Positions 52,658-63,076 are shown, counted from the stretch's first letter. The stretch: DNA of 64,000 bases from Clostridium beijerinckii HUN142 (GCF_000621745.1 NZ_JHXK01000008.1:280046-344045); one strand, 5' to 3'. Notes: generated by a model from the letters alone, not told the origin. Made by a program: numbers and translations.

Positions 52658-55015
52658 TTATATGGTAAATTCTAATTTACAATTACATTTGCAATTTCCA
52701 TCTGTAAATTTAATTATTGTATCCTCTCCTTGATGAATAAGTACTCCATTATCAACATTTTCTATATTAGAAAGTTTCTTAAGTACTAAAGACCATTCTC
52801 CTTCAGTGCCTATAGATTCAATAATAATACTTTTTTCATTTTTGGTGACTTCCACTTCAAGAACTTTGTTACCTTTCATGTCTATGACACTTGTGGCTGT
52901 TTTCTTATTTTCTTTCAATTCATAGGCCAAAATTGATACACACTCTCTATAATTGTAGTCCGGCTTAGAACTTTCATTTCCAACAGCAATCAAACTATTT
53001 TCTTTAACCATCATAGGTACACTTAAGTAATCATGTCTTTCTCTAATCCATCTTCCACCCTTATATTTCTTTCCGCTTATGAAGTTAGTCCAAATTCCTT
53101 CTGGTAAATAGTAATTTGCTTCTCCTTCATCATTAAATATCGGTGCAACTAAAATAGAATCTCCAAGCATATATTGTTTATCTAAGTAATTGCAAGATAA
53201 ATCGTCTTGGAATTCTAACACCATAGCTCTCATAACTGGAATTCCTTTTTTTGATGCATTATATGATATATTATATAAATAAGGCATTATGCTGCATTTA
53301 AGTTTAGTAAAAAATCTAACTACATCGCAAGCTTCCTCATCATAAAGCCATGGTACTCTATAAGAACTGCTTCCATGTAATCTACTATGGGAAGATAGCA
53401 ATCCAAATGCAACCCATCTCTTATAAACATCAGCTGTTGCAGTACTCTCAAAGCCTCCTATATCATGACTCCAAAATCCAAAACCAGACAGGCAAAGTGA
53501 TAATCCACCTCTTAAGCTTTCTGCCATTGATTCATAATTTGCTTCACAATCTCCTCCCCAATGTACTGGAAATTGTTGTCCTCCAACAGTAGCTGATCTT
53601 GCAAATACTGCTGCCTCATCGTCTCCTAAATTTTCTTTTAAAGTCTCAAATACCACCTTATTATATATTTGAGTATAATAATTGTGCATTTTATATGGAT
53701 CTGATCCATCGAAATATTCAACCTCTGTTGGTATACGTTCACCAAAATCAGTCTTAAAGCAGTCTACTCCCATATCGATTAATTCTTTAAGCTTACCTGA
53801 ATACCATTTGCATGCATCTGGATTTGTAAAATCTACAATTCCCATTGCAGGCTGCCATAAATCCCATTGCCACACGTCACCATTAGGTTTCTTTATCAAA
53901 TATCCGTGTTCCATGCCTTCATCAAATAACTTTGACTCTTGAGCAATATATGGATTTATCCAAACACATATTTTTAATCCTTTTTCCTTTAATCTTGTAA
54001 GCATTCCCTTTGGATCTGGGAATACTCTGCTATCCCATTCAAAATTACACCAATTAAAATCTTTCATCCAAAAGCAATCAAAATGAAATACTCTAAGTGG
54101 CAGATCTCTATCTGCCATGCCATCAACAAAACTATTAACCGTTTCTTCATCATAATTTGTAGTGAAAGATGTTGTTAACCATAATCCAAATGACCACGCT
54201 GGTGGAAGTGCTGGTTTACCTGTTAGTGTTGTATAATTTTCAACTACTTCTTTCATTGATTCTCCACCAATTATGAAGTAATCTAGATATTCTCCAGGAA
54301 CGCTAAATTGAACTTTAGTGACTTTTTCTGAACCAACTTCAAAAGATACCCTTTCAGGATGATTTACAAATACCCCATATCCTTTATTAGTCATATAAAA
54401 TGGTATGTTTTTATATGACTGCTCTGTACTTGTTCCTCCATCTTCATTCCATATATCTATGCTTTGACCATTCTTTACTAGAGGGGTAAACCTTTCTCCA
54501 AGTCCATAAACCAATTCCCCTACGGATAATTGTAATTCTTCCTTCATGAAGACTCCTTCTTCTGGAACCTTCATAAAGACTCTTTCTTCAGCAGTATTAA
54601 CATATGCTAGTCCTCTTGGCATACTAGACGTTAGCTTTTTATCCCTTTTATAAAAGCTCATTTGAAATACATCTTTATCTATTACAGCTTTAAGATCTCC
54701 TGATTTAAATATTATATTTTTTTCATTTTCTTCTATTAAACTATTAACCTCTTCATCTTTATAAATTTCAAAGTTTGGAGACTTTTTTTGTTGTCCCATA
54801 AAATGATATGCCCTAACTCTTATTACATTTTTCATTGGCGAAGAGATTTTATATGTTATAACTGGCCCTTTTAATGTATCTCCTCGTTGGTTTATCTTAT
54901 TGCATGGTGTATAAAGAGTTAAAACATCCTCTTCTATTTTAGTACTATAAACTTCTTGAGGGCTAAATATCTGATATCCCGGCTTGTCTAGCCAGCAGCC
55001 ATTGCTAAATTTCAT
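52658..55015 (-). CDS. Alpha-xylosidase, GH31 (YicI/XylS type)
   Basis: 785 residues without a signal peptide, so cytoplasmic. Catalytic nucleophile Asp423 in VDCFKTDFGERIPTE, which is the alpha-xylosidase version of the GH31 motif (KTDFGERIP as in E. coli YicI). The acid/base is Asp489 in VHWGGDCEANYESM. N-terminal galactose-mutarotase-like domain, central barrel (about 270-600), C-terminal beta domains. It releases xylose from alpha-xylosides such as isoprimeverose. Downstream gene of the ABC importer set, 130 bases after the last permease; ATG start after AGGAG. Confidence 0.93.
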   Translation of the reverse strand: MKFSNGCWLDKPGYQIFSPQEVYSTKIEEDVLTLYTPCNKINQRGDTLKGPVITYKISSPMKNVIRVRAYHFMGQQKKSPNFEIYKDEEVNSLIEENEKNIIFKSGDLKAVIDKDVFQMSFYKRDKKLTSSMPRGLAYVNTAEERVFMKVPEEGVFMKEELQLSVGELVYGLGERFTPLVKNGQSIDIWNEDGGTSTEQSYKNIPFYMTNKGYGVFVNHPERVSFEVGSEKVTKVQFSVPGEYLDYFIIGGESMKEVVENYTTLTGKPALPPAWSFGLWLTTSFTTNYDEETVNSFVDGMADRDLPLRVFHFDCFWMKDFNWCNFEWDSRVFPDPKGMLTRLKEKGLKICVWINPYIAQESKLFDEGMEHGYLIKKPNGDVWQWDLWQPAMGIVDFTNPDACKWYSGKLKELIDMGVDCFKTDFGERIPTEVEYFDGSDPYKMHNYYTQIYNKVVFETLKENLGDDEAAVFARSATVGGQQFPVHWGGDCEANYESMAESLRGGLSLCLSGFGFWSHDIGGFESTATADVYKRWVAFGLLSSHSRLHGSSSYRVPWLYDEEACDVVRFFTKLKCSIMPYLYNISYNASKKGIPVMRAMVLEFQDDLSCNYLDKQYMLGDSILVAPIFNDEGEANYYLPEGIWTNFISGKKYKGGRWIRERHDYLSVPMMVKENSLIAVGNESSKPDYNYRECVSILAYELKENKKTATSVIDMKGNKVLEVEVTKNEKSIIIESIGTEGEWSLVLKKLSNIENVDNGVLIHQGEDTIIKFTDGNCKCNCKLEFTI

Positions 55016-55144
55016 ATTAATACACGCTCCTACTCTGTTTCCTAAATAAGCTTTTGTCTTTAGGAACTTTATAAATTCTATTATTTTATTTATTCTTTCT
55101 ATTTAAACTATGCTAAATTATCTAACTATAACATTCCTGTTCTA

Positions 55145-55972
55145 TTAGCCTTTTACAGATCCTGCTGAAACACCACCAACTATATATTTTTGCCCTAATA
55201 TAAATATAATTAATACAGGTAACAATGTTAATATTATATCAGCACTAACTAAATTCCATGAATTTTCAAATGCTCCGAAGAAATTATAAACAGCTAATGT
55301 CATCGGCCATTTTGCAGAATTATTTAAATAATATAAAGGCATTGTAAAGTCATTCCAAACAACCATAAAATTCAAAACAAATAAAGTTGAAATAATCGGT
55401 TTTAATAATGGAAGTATTATTTTTATAAATAATCTAATTGGTCCACACCCATCAATAACAGCTGCTTCATCAATCTCTCTAGGAATTGTTGAGATAAATC
55501 CATATGATAAAAACAAGCTAAGAGGAATATTAATTGCTGCATAAACAAGAATAATACCTAACCTAGTATTTACAAGATTTAATGCTTGCAAAACTTTCAT
55601 TAACGCAACGTTGTTAATAGGTATAGCTATACCAGAAAGGATAAAGTAATATATAAAATTATTAATACCTTTACGATTTCTTGCAATAACAAACGCTGCT
55701 GCTGCTACTACAATTACAATTATTAAAACACTACAAGTAGCATATAAAAGGCTGTTTAAAAACGATGAGACCAATTTTCCCTGTTCGATTACTGTTTTAT
55801 AGTTTGCAAATACCCATTCTTTAGGCAGAGAAAGGGACATTTTATTGGATTCACCTTGAGTCTTAAAAGAATTAAGGAATAAAACTACCATTGGTATTAG
55901 TACTAATAAACTTATAAAAATTGTTACTATATTGGCTGCTACACTTCCAATTGACTTCTTTAAAGTGACCAT
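55145..55972 (-). CDS. Carbohydrate ABC permease (MalG type)
   Basis: 275 residues, six membrane helices, binding-protein-dependent transport domain with the EAA loop IPREIDEAAVIDGCGPIRLFIKIILPLLKP. Inner-membrane partner of the permease encoded just upstream; the TAA of that gene overlaps this ATG by one base. GGAGG lies inside the end of the upstream gene. It probably imports an alpha-xylosyl oligosaccharide, judged from the GH31 gene that follows. The locus has no ATPase. Confidence 0.92.
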   Translation of the reverse strand: MVTLKKSIGSVAANIVTIFISLLVLIPMVVLFLNSFKTQGESNKMSLSLPKEWVFANYKTVIEQGKLVSSFLNSLLYATCSVLIIVIVVAAAAFVIARNRKGINNFIYYFILSGIAIPINNVALMKVLQALNLVNTRLGIILVYAAINIPLSLFLSYGFISTIPREIDEAAVIDGCGPIRLFIKIILPLLKPIISTLFVLNFMVVWNDFTMPLYYLNNSAKWPMTLAVYNFFGAFENSWNLVSADIILTLLPVLIIFILGQKYIVGGVSAGSVKG

Positions 55973-56850
55973 TATGCATCTACCTCCTTATTTTCCATGG
56001 ATTTAATAATGAAATATACTAATAGCAATAATCCAAAGAATAATATACTCGATAATGTAGTACCCATTGCATAATTTCCTTTAGAAAATTCCTTATACAC
56101 TGCTGTGTTAATTACCCCTGTTGCATTACCTGGCCCTCCATTTGTTAATGAATAAATCATATCAAATACTCTAAATCCATATGTTACATTTAATATTGTT
56201 ACATTTATAATAATTGGTTTTAATAATGGCAAGGTTATTAAACGGAACTTTTGCCAGAAACTAGCACCATCAATATTTGCCGCTTCATAATAATCAGGAG
56301 AAATAGACATCAATCCTGCAATAATTACAACCATTATGTACCCCATACCCTTCCAAGTATCTACAGACATGACAGTTGCAAAAACAATTTTTAAATCAGT
56401 CAGCCAGTTCATAGCCAAGAAATCCATTCCTACAGATTTAAGAAAAATATTTACAAATCCTGTATCTGGATGTAGCATACTTTTGAAAACAAGTCCTACT
56501 ACTAAATAAGACATTACTTGAGGAGAAAAGATAACCATTCTATGAAAGTTTTTTAGTTTGATAAATTTTTGTGTTAATAGTAGAGCTAAAGCTAGGCCAA
56601 CTACAGTTTTCATGATTGTTGTAACTGTAGTAAATAATACCGTATTCCACAAATATGCACGGTATTCCGGTTTCCCCTTAAATACTTCAGCATAATTTTT
56701 GAATCCTATAAAATTGATCTTGTCCGTAAAATTGTTCCAATCTGTAAATGAATAAAATATACCTATAATTCCTGGTAAAAAGCAAAGTAAGAAAAATATT
56801 AATAGAGCCCCGCTTGTAAAGTACCACGGATATAATTTTTTTCTGTCCAT
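55972..56850 (-). CDS. Carbohydrate ABC permease (MalF type)
   Basis: 292 residues, six membrane helices, EAA loop SPDYYEAANIDGASFWQKFRLITLPLLKP, C-terminal TNGGPGNATGVINTAVYKEF typical of sugar permeases of the MalF/UgpA family. ATG start after GGAGGG. It follows the binding-protein gene by 66 bases, across a hairpin, and overlaps the second permease by one base. Confidence 0.92.
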   Translation of the reverse strand: MDRKKLYPWYFTSGALLIFFLLCFLPGIIGIFYSFTDWNNFTDKINFIGFKNYAEVFKGKPEYRAYLWNTVLFTTVTTIMKTVVGLALALLLTQKFIKLKNFHRMVIFSPQVMSYLVVGLVFKSMLHPDTGFVNIFLKSVGMDFLAMNWLTDLKIVFATVMSVDTWKGMGYIMVVIIAGLMSISPDYYEAANIDGASFWQKFRLITLPLLKPIIINVTILNVTYGFRVFDMIYSLTNGGPGNATGVINTAVYKEFSKGNYAMGTTLSSILFFGLLLLVYFIIKSMENKEVDA

Positions 56851-56870
56851 TCAAATCCCTCCATTTTAAT

Positions 56871-56905
56871 AAAATAAGGTTTCAAAAGGAGAAACCTTAT
56901 TTTCA
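56871..56905 (-). terminator. Intercistronic hairpin between binding-protein and permease genes
   Basis: Perfect 13-base stem AAAATAAGGTTTC / GAAACCTTATTTT (56871-56883, 56891-56903) with a seven-base loop and a T-rich exit. In sugar operons such a partial terminator or RNA-stabilising stem keeps the binding protein in excess over the permeases. Confidence 0.8.
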
Positions 56906-56916
56906 TATAACCGTAA

Positions 56917-58245
56917 TTATTTATCCCAATCAGGATCTTTTTGTAATTTAGCTTGTTCTGTTCTTCTATTCATAATTGTTTCTAATACTTGCTTTGGAGT
57001 TGATGAACCACTATACATAGCCTCTAAGTCTTTTCCAATATCCATCCATTGGCTGTCAATATATTTAACGCCAGCTTGCATAACCATTCCTTTTTGCAAT
57101 GAATCAATGTATGCTTGGTCCTCTTTTGAATATTTTGATTTTACTTCAGGCCAGCATAATTCTGATAATCCTGGTTGTCCATCTAAACGCTTTTGTAAAT
57201 TCTCAGGTCTTGCTAGGAAATCAAAGAATTTCTTTGCTTCTTCTACATGCTTTCCATTTTTATTTATAAAATATGCATTACTTGCAGGATTCACACCAAT
57301 TGTTTGGTTATCTCCCCAAGGCATTGCAAATATACCTAACTTATTAACGTCAAAATCAGGGAAATCCGATTTCACTTCATTTCTCCATGCTGATTCTGCT
57401 ATAAACATTGCAGCTTTTCCTTTTGCCATTGCTTCTTTTGCATTTTCTACTGAATTACTTAAGTAATTATCTCCATAAAAACCTAAATCAGCACATTCTT
57501 TTAATTCATTGATTATAGTTTGTAATTCAGGTATAGAATCTAAATCAACTTCATTCTTATTAAGCTTATTATATAAGTCTGGATGCTTTTGTTGATACAT
57601 TGCTCCTGTTTCAAATAATGGAAGTACTTGATGCCATCCATTTTGAGTTCCTTCATAAATTGGGGTAACTCCTGAGTCTTTTATTTTTTGACATACATTT
57701 TTGAATTCTTGATAATTAGTTGGTATTTTCAAACCTAATTTTTCAAATATCTCTTTATTGTAAACATAGAAATACATTTTTTTACCTGGGAAGGTAATAC
57801 CATAAACTTTGCTATTGTATGAGATTGAAGGAAGAACATTAGGGTCCATTCTCTTTACCCATTCTTCACTTGATACATCTAATACATATTTTTCAGGATT
57901 AACTCTTGTTACTAGATTTAAAGGATCGGCATCCGCGCAGAAAATATCTGGAGCCTCACCAGAATCCAATTTTACTTTAAGTAAATCACGCCATTGAGCA
58001 TCCGGAGAAATTTGAAAATCAATTTTAATTCCTGTTTCTTTTTCAAAATCTTTTGCCAAGTCTTGTACAACACCAGATGTTGGAAGCCCTGATTGATGAG
58101 ATCCAAATGTTAATGTAACTGAATCTCCACTTCCCGATGCACTTTTACTTCCATCTCCACTGCTGCTTCCACACCCTACAAAAGCACTCCCTATCAGTAC
58201 TGTCATACAAACCGTACTGACTAATTTTAATAAACGTTTACTCAT
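56917..58245 (-). CDS. Sugar-binding lipoprotein of an ABC importer
   Basis: 442 residues. Lipoprotein signal peptide with lipobox FVGC (cysteine about residue 25) and a serine/glycine linker, then an SBP_bac_1 type solute-binding domain (TLTFGSHQSGLPTSGVVQDLAKDFEKETGIKIDFQ, FCADADPLNLV, VNPASNAYFINKNGKHVEEAKKFFDFL). It is anchored outside the membrane and delivers sugar to the two permeases downstream. ATG start after GGGGGT. Divergent from the yesM-like kinase gene. Confidence 0.94.
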   Translation of the reverse strand: MSKRLLKLVSTVCMTVLIGSAFVGCGSSSGDGSKSASGSGDSVTLTFGSHQSGLPTSGVVQDLAKDFEKETGIKIDFQISPDAQWRDLLKVKLDSGEAPDIFCADADPLNLVTRVNPEKYVLDVSSEEWVKRMDPNVLPSISYNSKVYGITFPGKKMYFYVYNKEIFEKLGLKIPTNYQEFKNVCQKIKDSGVTPIYEGTQNGWHQVLPLFETGAMYQQKHPDLYNKLNKNEVDLDSIPELQTIINELKECADLGFYGDNYLSNSVENAKEAMAKGKAAMFIAESAWRNEVKSDFPDFDVNKLGIFAMPWGDNQTIGVNPASNAYFINKNGKHVEEAKKFFDFLARPENLQKRLDGQPGLSELCWPEVKSKYSKEDQAYIDSLQKGMVMQAGVKYIDSQWMDIGKDLEAMYSGSSTPKQVLETIMNRRTEQAKLQKDPDWDK

Positions 58246-58364
58246 TAACTATACCCCCATTAATATAAATATTTGGTGCATATTTCTGATATGCTTTACA
58301 TTGGCTACATGCTTATAATATCACTAAGTATATTAATTAGACATAGATAAAAAAGAACTCCGTT

Positions 58365-58393
58365 TTGCACTTTTTTGAACATTATTATATAAT
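58365..58393 (+). promoter_or_regulatory. Promoter of the two-component genes
   Basis: TTGCAC (58365-58370), 17-base spacer, TATAAT (58388-58393). The leader to the ATG at 58417 is only about 17 bases. Confidence 0.75.
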
Positions 58394-58416
58394 GTGTTTT
58401 GGAGAGGAGGATTATA

Positions 58417-60294
58417 ATGAATTATAAATTACGTTATTCTCAAAAGACATACTTATTTTCTATTTATGGGTTACTAGTAGCCTTATTATTGTTTTTATTC
58501 TTTCTTTGTTTTTATTACTTTTATAGTGATAATATTTACAAAACAGCCAAAACGAAATCTGAAACTATTAGTGCCTCTATTCATAAATCAGTATCAACCG
58601 AATTAAATAATATGTCCACAATATCCATGAATATTGTTTACTCAAATGCTATAAAAAAGAATTTTACTAGTTTTACACATAATAACACAGATACAATAAA
58701 TCTCGAACATTTTACTCAATCTAGAGAAAACGTTTTAGCTATATATGATATTATTACTGCTATAATCGGTCCCTTTCAATCAGCCAGTCAAGTTAATCTT
58801 TATACACAAAATGGAATATGTATAGGATCAGGTTTCTTTCAAGGAGTAATAAATGTAGATTTGAATACTGTACCATGGTATAAGGATACATTGGATAAGA
58901 ATGGTGAAAAAAATATTTTCCTTACTGATAAATTATCGTACTCCCCTACTAAGATTGAAAATATGTCAAACCACCACTATCTTTCACTTTCACGTGTATT
59001 CTTTAATAGGAATAATGAACCAGAAGGTATTGTTGAAGTAGTACAGGATTGCAATACTGTATTCTCTCTAATCTCAGAGTTAAAGAAAAAAAATCCTTCA
59101 ACATCGTTCTATATATACAATGAACATAATGAATTGGTTTACCCTTATTCAACTGTTCCAGAAGATAATATAAACTATACCACCACTATACAAGAACATA
59201 GTTTAAGTCCATCAGTTGGATATTTTATTAACATAGATGATAAACATGATGTACTAATGTCTTATCAAAAAATTGATTCATACAATTGGACAATCATTGC
59301 CGTTGAACCTAAGGATGTTGTTTTTAGGTCATTACACTCGTTTAAAGAAAGTTTTATTATTATAGCTATAATTTCAATCGCTTTTACATTATTTTTATGT
59401 TTTATAATTTCAAGTAGATTAACACAACCTTTAAGTACTTTAACCAATTCTACGAAGATGGTCACTATAGACAGAGTATTAAATGAAAATGAAACTCTAT
59501 TAGTTCCAATTAATAGTAATATACTTGAAATTTCTGAGCTCTATCAATCGTTTTGTGATATGTATGAAAAATTAAGAGATTCTTCTCATGAAATTTTATT
59601 ATTAAAATCAGAAGAAACTCGTGCAAAACTACAAGCGACCCAATCTCTTATTAATCCACACTTTTTATATAACAGTTTAACAAATATAAGTATCATGGCT
59701 GAAGAAGATATGAATAGCGAAATAATTAATATATGTCATGCATTGTGTGATTATTTCCGTTATATTACAACATGCGATGAAACTGCTGTTCCTTTATCTT
59801 TAGAAATATCATATACAGAAAAGTATATTGAATGTATGAAGATGCGATATGGAAGTGATTTTATATATACTTCAAATATTGATGAATCAACAAAGAACAT
59901 TTTAATTCCTAAACTAATAATACAACCTATAGTAGAAAATGCTTTTAAATATGGCTTTAGCTCCTCACCACCTTGGATTTTAGATATCAAATCTTCTATA
60001 GCAAATGATAAAAAGTGGCTTATATATATCGAAGATAATGGTGGTTGTTTAAGTGATGAAGATAAAAAGAAATTATTATCTAATCTCTATAATTTAAACA
60101 GAACTAAAGAACTAAAATCATTAAGAATTGGTGGAATGGGACTTAAAAATGTATATCTAAGATTACAACTTTTATATGGTAATGAAGCTATATTTTCGAT
60201 TGATAATTCTCAAAAAAATAAAACAATTTTTATAATCGGTGGGCCCATACATCTAAATAAGGAGGATTTTTATGAGCAATACACACACATATAA
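58417..60294 (+). CDS. YesM-type sensor histidine kinase
   Basis: 625 residues: membrane helix (about 12-38), extracytoplasmic Cache-like sensor (about 40-290), second helix (about 308-332), HAMP-like linker, then the His_kinase domain with phospho-accepting His415 in SLINPHFLYNSL, and HATPase (QPIVENAFKYGF, GGMGLKNVYLRL). Such kinases sense extracellular sugars, alone or through the binding protein. I use the ATG at 58417 behind GGAGAGGAGG; a TTG at 58399 lies upstream of that site. Overlaps the regulator gene by 23 bases. Confidence 0.93.
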   Translation: MNYKLRYSQKTYLFSIYGLLVALLLFLFFLCFYYFYSDNIYKTAKTKSETISASIHKSVSTELNNMSTISMNIVYSNAIKKNFTSFTHNNTDTINLEHFTQSRENVLAIYDIITAIIGPFQSASQVNLYTQNGICIGSGFFQGVINVDLNTVPWYKDTLDKNGEKNIFLTDKLSYSPTKIENMSNHHYLSLSRVFFNRNNEPEGIVEVVQDCNTVFSLISELKKKNPSTSFYIYNEHNELVYPYSTVPEDNINYTTTIQEHSLSPSVGYFINIDDKHDVLMSYQKIDSYNWTIIAVEPKDVVFRSLHSFKESFIIIAIISIAFTLFLCFIISSRLTQPLSTLTNSTKMVTIDRVLNENETLLVPINSNILEISELYQSFCDMYEKLRDSSHEILLLKSEETRAKLQATQSLINPHFLYNSLTNISIMAEEDMNSEIINICHALCDYFRYITTCDETAVPLSLEISYTEKYIECMKMRYGSDFIYTSNIDESTKNILIPKLIIQPIVENAFKYGFSSSPPWILDIKSSIANDKKWLIYIEDNGGCLSDEDKKKLLSNLYNLNRTKELKSLRIGGMGLKNVYLRLQLLYGNEAIFSIDNSQKNKTIFIIGGPIHLNKEDFYEQYTHI

Positions 60295-61042
60295 ACTTAT
60301 TGTCGTTGAAGATGAGCATCTTATACGACAAAATATAATAAAAAAAATTAATTCTTTATCTATTCCTTTTGAATTAGTGGGCGAAGCTAGCAATGGAGAA
60401 ATTGCCCTTCCCCTCATAGAGCAACTATGTCCCTCTCTAGTTATTACCGACATAAGAATGCCTCAATATGATGGATTAGAATTAATTAAATATCTCTACA
60501 AAAATCATCCTCATATAAAGACTATAGTATTAAGCGGATACAATGATTTTAAATATGCTCAGACTGCATTAAAATATGGTGTTAAGGATTTTTTATTAAA
60601 ACCAGTGAAAATTGAGGAACTTAGCACTGCTTTACAAAGTATTCTTGTTATGCTTGAATCTGAAAATAAAGAATTCTCTTCATTTTCAATTGATCACCAC
60701 AGCCTAAAGCCCGAAAGCTTAAGCCAACTGCTTGAGAATTATTTACTTAATAACTATGCTTCTGTAACATCTATAACTGAAATTTCTGAGAAATTTGGAT
60801 TCACAAATGAATATATAAGTAAAATTTTTAAGAAATATACTGGAGTAACTCCTATAAAATATATAACTAGGATTCGTATTAATGAAGCCAAACAACTTTT
60901 AATTAATCAACCTGACTTGGAAATAAAAAAAGTTGGCGAATTAATTGGCTATAGAGATGCCTTTTATTTTAGTAGAGTATTTAAATCTAATGTAGGTGTG
61001 TATCCTAGTGATTACAGAATAAAACATTTAAATTCTAATTAA
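60272..61042 (+). CDS. YesN-type AraC response regulator
   Basis: 256 residues. N-terminal receiver domain (VVEDEHLIRQN, phospho-acceptor Asp60 in VITDIRMPQYDG, VLSGYNDFKYAQ, LLKPVK) and a C-terminal AraC pair of helix-turn-helix motifs (SVTSITEISEKFGFTNEYISKIFKKYTG, and KVGELIGYRDAFYFSRVFKSNVGVYPSDYR). It lacks the long middle region of typical YesN proteins (about 370-530 residues), so it is a compact form. Probable activator of the divergent sugar importer operon. Strong AAGGAGG start site. Confidence 0.94.
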   Translation: MSNTHTYKLIVVEDEHLIRQNIIKKINSLSIPFELVGEASNGEIALPLIEQLCPSLVITDIRMPQYDGLELIKYLYKNHPHIKTIVLSGYNDFKYAQTALKYGVKDFLLKPVKIEELSTALQSILVMLESENKEFSSFSIDHHSLKPESLSQLLENYLLNNYASVTSITEISEKFGFTNEYISKIFKKYTGVTPIKYITRIRINEAKQLLINQPDLEIKKVGELIGYRDAFYFSRVFKSNVGVYPSDYRIKHLNSN

Positions 61043-61113
61043 TAATTCCATATTTTTTTCATAATATTTTGTTTTACACCATATTAATTACTATCATGAA
61101 TTTATCACTCCAA

Positions 61114-61160
61114 ATAAAAAATAGAAGGCAAACTATTATATTAATTGTTTACCTTCTATT
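61114..61160 (-). terminator. Terminator after metY, also facing the response regulator
   Basis: 13-base stem with one mismatch (ATAGAAGGCAAAC / GTTTACCTTCTAT) and a minus-strand exit TTTTTTATTTG. It lies in the convergent gap between the AraC regulator and metY; the plus-strand exit is weaker. Confidence 0.75.
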
Positions 61161-61243
61161 CTTAAGTAATTGAACTATACTCTTAATCTATCAAAAACTT
61201 TTCCTAGAATTAAATTACGTTCATATTTTCTTCATTATAACTT

Positions 61244-62533
61244 CTAACTTTCAAATGCTTGAGATAAATCATAAATTATATCATCAATATGTTCTGTTCC
61301 AATGGAAAGACGGATTGTATTTGGTTTAATTCCTGATTCAGCTAATTCAGTTTCATTCATTTGTGAATGTGTTGTACTCGCTGGGTGAATTACTAATGAT
61401 TTAACATCAGCTACATTTGCAAGTAGTGAGAATATTTGTAGTTTATCAATAAATTCCTGTGCTTCTTTTGCTCCACCCTTAATTTCAAAAGTAAATATAG
61501 AACCTGCTCCTTTAGGAAAATACTTTTTATATAAAGCATTATCAGCACTCTCTGGTAGTGATGGGTGATTAACACTTTCAACCTTCGGATGATTCTTTAA
61601 AAATTCTACAACTTTTAGAGCATTCTCAACATGACGTTCAACTCTAAGTGAAAGAGTTTCTAAACCTTGTAATAATATAAATGCATTAAATGGACTTATG
61701 CATGCACCTGTATCTCTTAATAAAATAGCACGAATTCTTGTCACATATGCTGCAGCTCCAACTGCTTCTGCAAACTTAATTCCATGATAACTTGGGTCTG
61801 CTTCTGATAATTGTGAAAACTTTCCTGAACCTATCCAATCAAATTTTCCCGAATCTACGATAACTCCACCTAATGATGTACCATGTCCACCTATAAATTT
61901 AGTTGCTGAATGAACAACTATATCTGCCCCATGTTCAATTGGTCTAAATAAGTATGGTGTTCCAAATGTGTTGTCCACTATTAGTGGTATTTTATGCTTA
62001 TGTGCAATTTCTGCTAATGCTTGAACATCTAAAATATTTGAGTTTGGATTTCCAAGTGATTCAATTAAAATTGCTTTCGTATTATCTTGAATTGCATTTT
62101 CAAAATTTGATAGGTCAGATGGATCTACAAATGTTGTTGTAACACCGTTTGTAGGAAATGTATGTGCTAACAAATTATAAGATCCTCCATATATAGTTTT
62201 TTCTGCAACTATGTGATCACCAGCTTTAGTTATATTTTGCAATGAATATGTTATTGCCGCTGCTCCAGATGCTACTGCAAGAGCTGCTACTCCACCTTCT
62301 AACGCTGCAACACGTTTTTCAAAAACATCTTGTGTAGAGTTTGTTAAACGGCCATATATATTTCCAGCATCAGCTAGTCCAAATCTTGCTGCTGCATGTG
62401 CAGAATTTTTAAATACATATGAAGTTGTTTGATAAATTGGCACTGCTCTAGAATCTGTTGCTGAATCTGGTTGTTCTTGCCCTACATGAAGTTGAAGTGT
62501 TTCAAATTTTAATTTTCTTTCTTGATTACTCAT
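61244..62533 (-). CDS. metY: O-acetylhomoserine sulfhydrylase
   Basis: 429-residue PLP enzyme that makes homocysteine from O-acetylhomoserine and sulfide. PLP lysine is Lys212 in [13 protein letters not shown]; the N-terminal [31 protein letters not shown] and [12 protein letters not shown] segments are typical of MetY. ATG start after GGGGG. Controlled by the SAM riboswitch upstream. Sulfide made by AsrABC elsewhere in the window is its natural substrate. Confidence 0.95.
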   Translation of the reverse strand: MSNQERKLKFETLQLHVGQEQPDSATDSRAVPIYQTTSYVFKNSAHAAARFGLADAGNIYGRLTNSTQDVFEKRVAALEGGVAALAVASGAAAITYSLQNITKAGDHIVAEKTIYGGSYNLLAHTFPTNGVTTTFVDPSDLSNFENAIQDNTKAILIESLGNPNSNILDVQALAEIAHKHKIPLIVDNTFGTPYLFRPIEHGADIVVHSATKFIGGHGTSLGGVIVDSGKFDWIGSGKFSQLSEADPSYHGIKFAEAVGAAAYVTRIRAILLRDTGACISPFNAFILLQGLETLSLRVERHVENALKVVEFLKNHPKVESVNHPSLPESADNALYKKYFPKGAGSIFTFEIKGGAKEAQEFIDKLQIFSLLANVADVKSLVIHPASTTHSQMNETELAESGIKPNTIRLSIGTEHIDDIIYDLSQAFES

Positions 62534-62684
62534 AATTTGTTGCCCCCATTTTATATAATTTTTATTTTTTCTAATATATTTACTATGATTTGTACGTTAC
62601 CCTAATTTTTTAGATATCAATACTTAGCTTTGAATTTTATCATAATCCTAGAGAAATATACAAATAATTAGACGTTTAGAGAAT

Positions 62685-62715
62685 AAAAAAGCTACTTTCT
62701 AGATAAGAAAGTAGC
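62685..62715 (-). terminator. SAM riboswitch expression-platform terminator
   Basis: Ten-base perfect stem GCTACTTTCT / AGAAAGTAGC (62691-62700, 62706-62715), loop of five, followed on the minus strand by six T. The TTCTTATCT within it can pair with AGATAAGAA at the end of the aptamer, giving the antiterminator. Confidence 0.9.
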
Positions 62716-62730
62716 AAAAAATATGTACAT

Positions 62731-62845
62731 TCTTATCTTTCAGATAAAATATCTGCAGGAATTAGCACCTTAAATTAAAATAGAACTTTTAATTCAGGTT
62801 GCTAGGCATCATAGGGCCAGTCCCTCCGCCTTTCTTGATAAAAAT
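62731..62845 (-). ncRNA. SAM-I riboswitch (S box)
   Basis: Minus-strand landmarks in order: TTATCAAGAAAGGCGGAGGG, ACTGGCCCTATGATGCC, TAGCAACC, GGTGCTAATTCC, and the closing GATAAGA. The P1 strand TTTATC pairs with GATAAGA, which is the same segment used by the antiterminator, so SAM binding favours termination before metY. Confidence 0.96.
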
Positions 62846-62885
62846 TATTATATTATATTATTCTTAGTTGTTTACTATGATATAA

Positions 62886-62914
62886 AGTATACATTTTATT
62901 GCCATATATGTCAA
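62886..62914 (-). promoter_or_regulatory. Promoter of metY
   Basis: Minus strand TTGACA (62909-62914), 17-base spacer, TATACT (62886-62891), about 40 bases before the riboswitch. Confidence 0.75.
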
Positions 62915-63076
62915 CAGTATTTTAAATTTTATGTGTATTTTTTATCAATTAGTTATTTTATCTAGAATTCACAGTCATATATTCTAAATAAACCCAGTCG
63001 CAATATTTCTTTTCTACTTTACAAATATTTAATCTTGATAGATAATAATTATTATAAAAGACATGGAGGTAATAAA

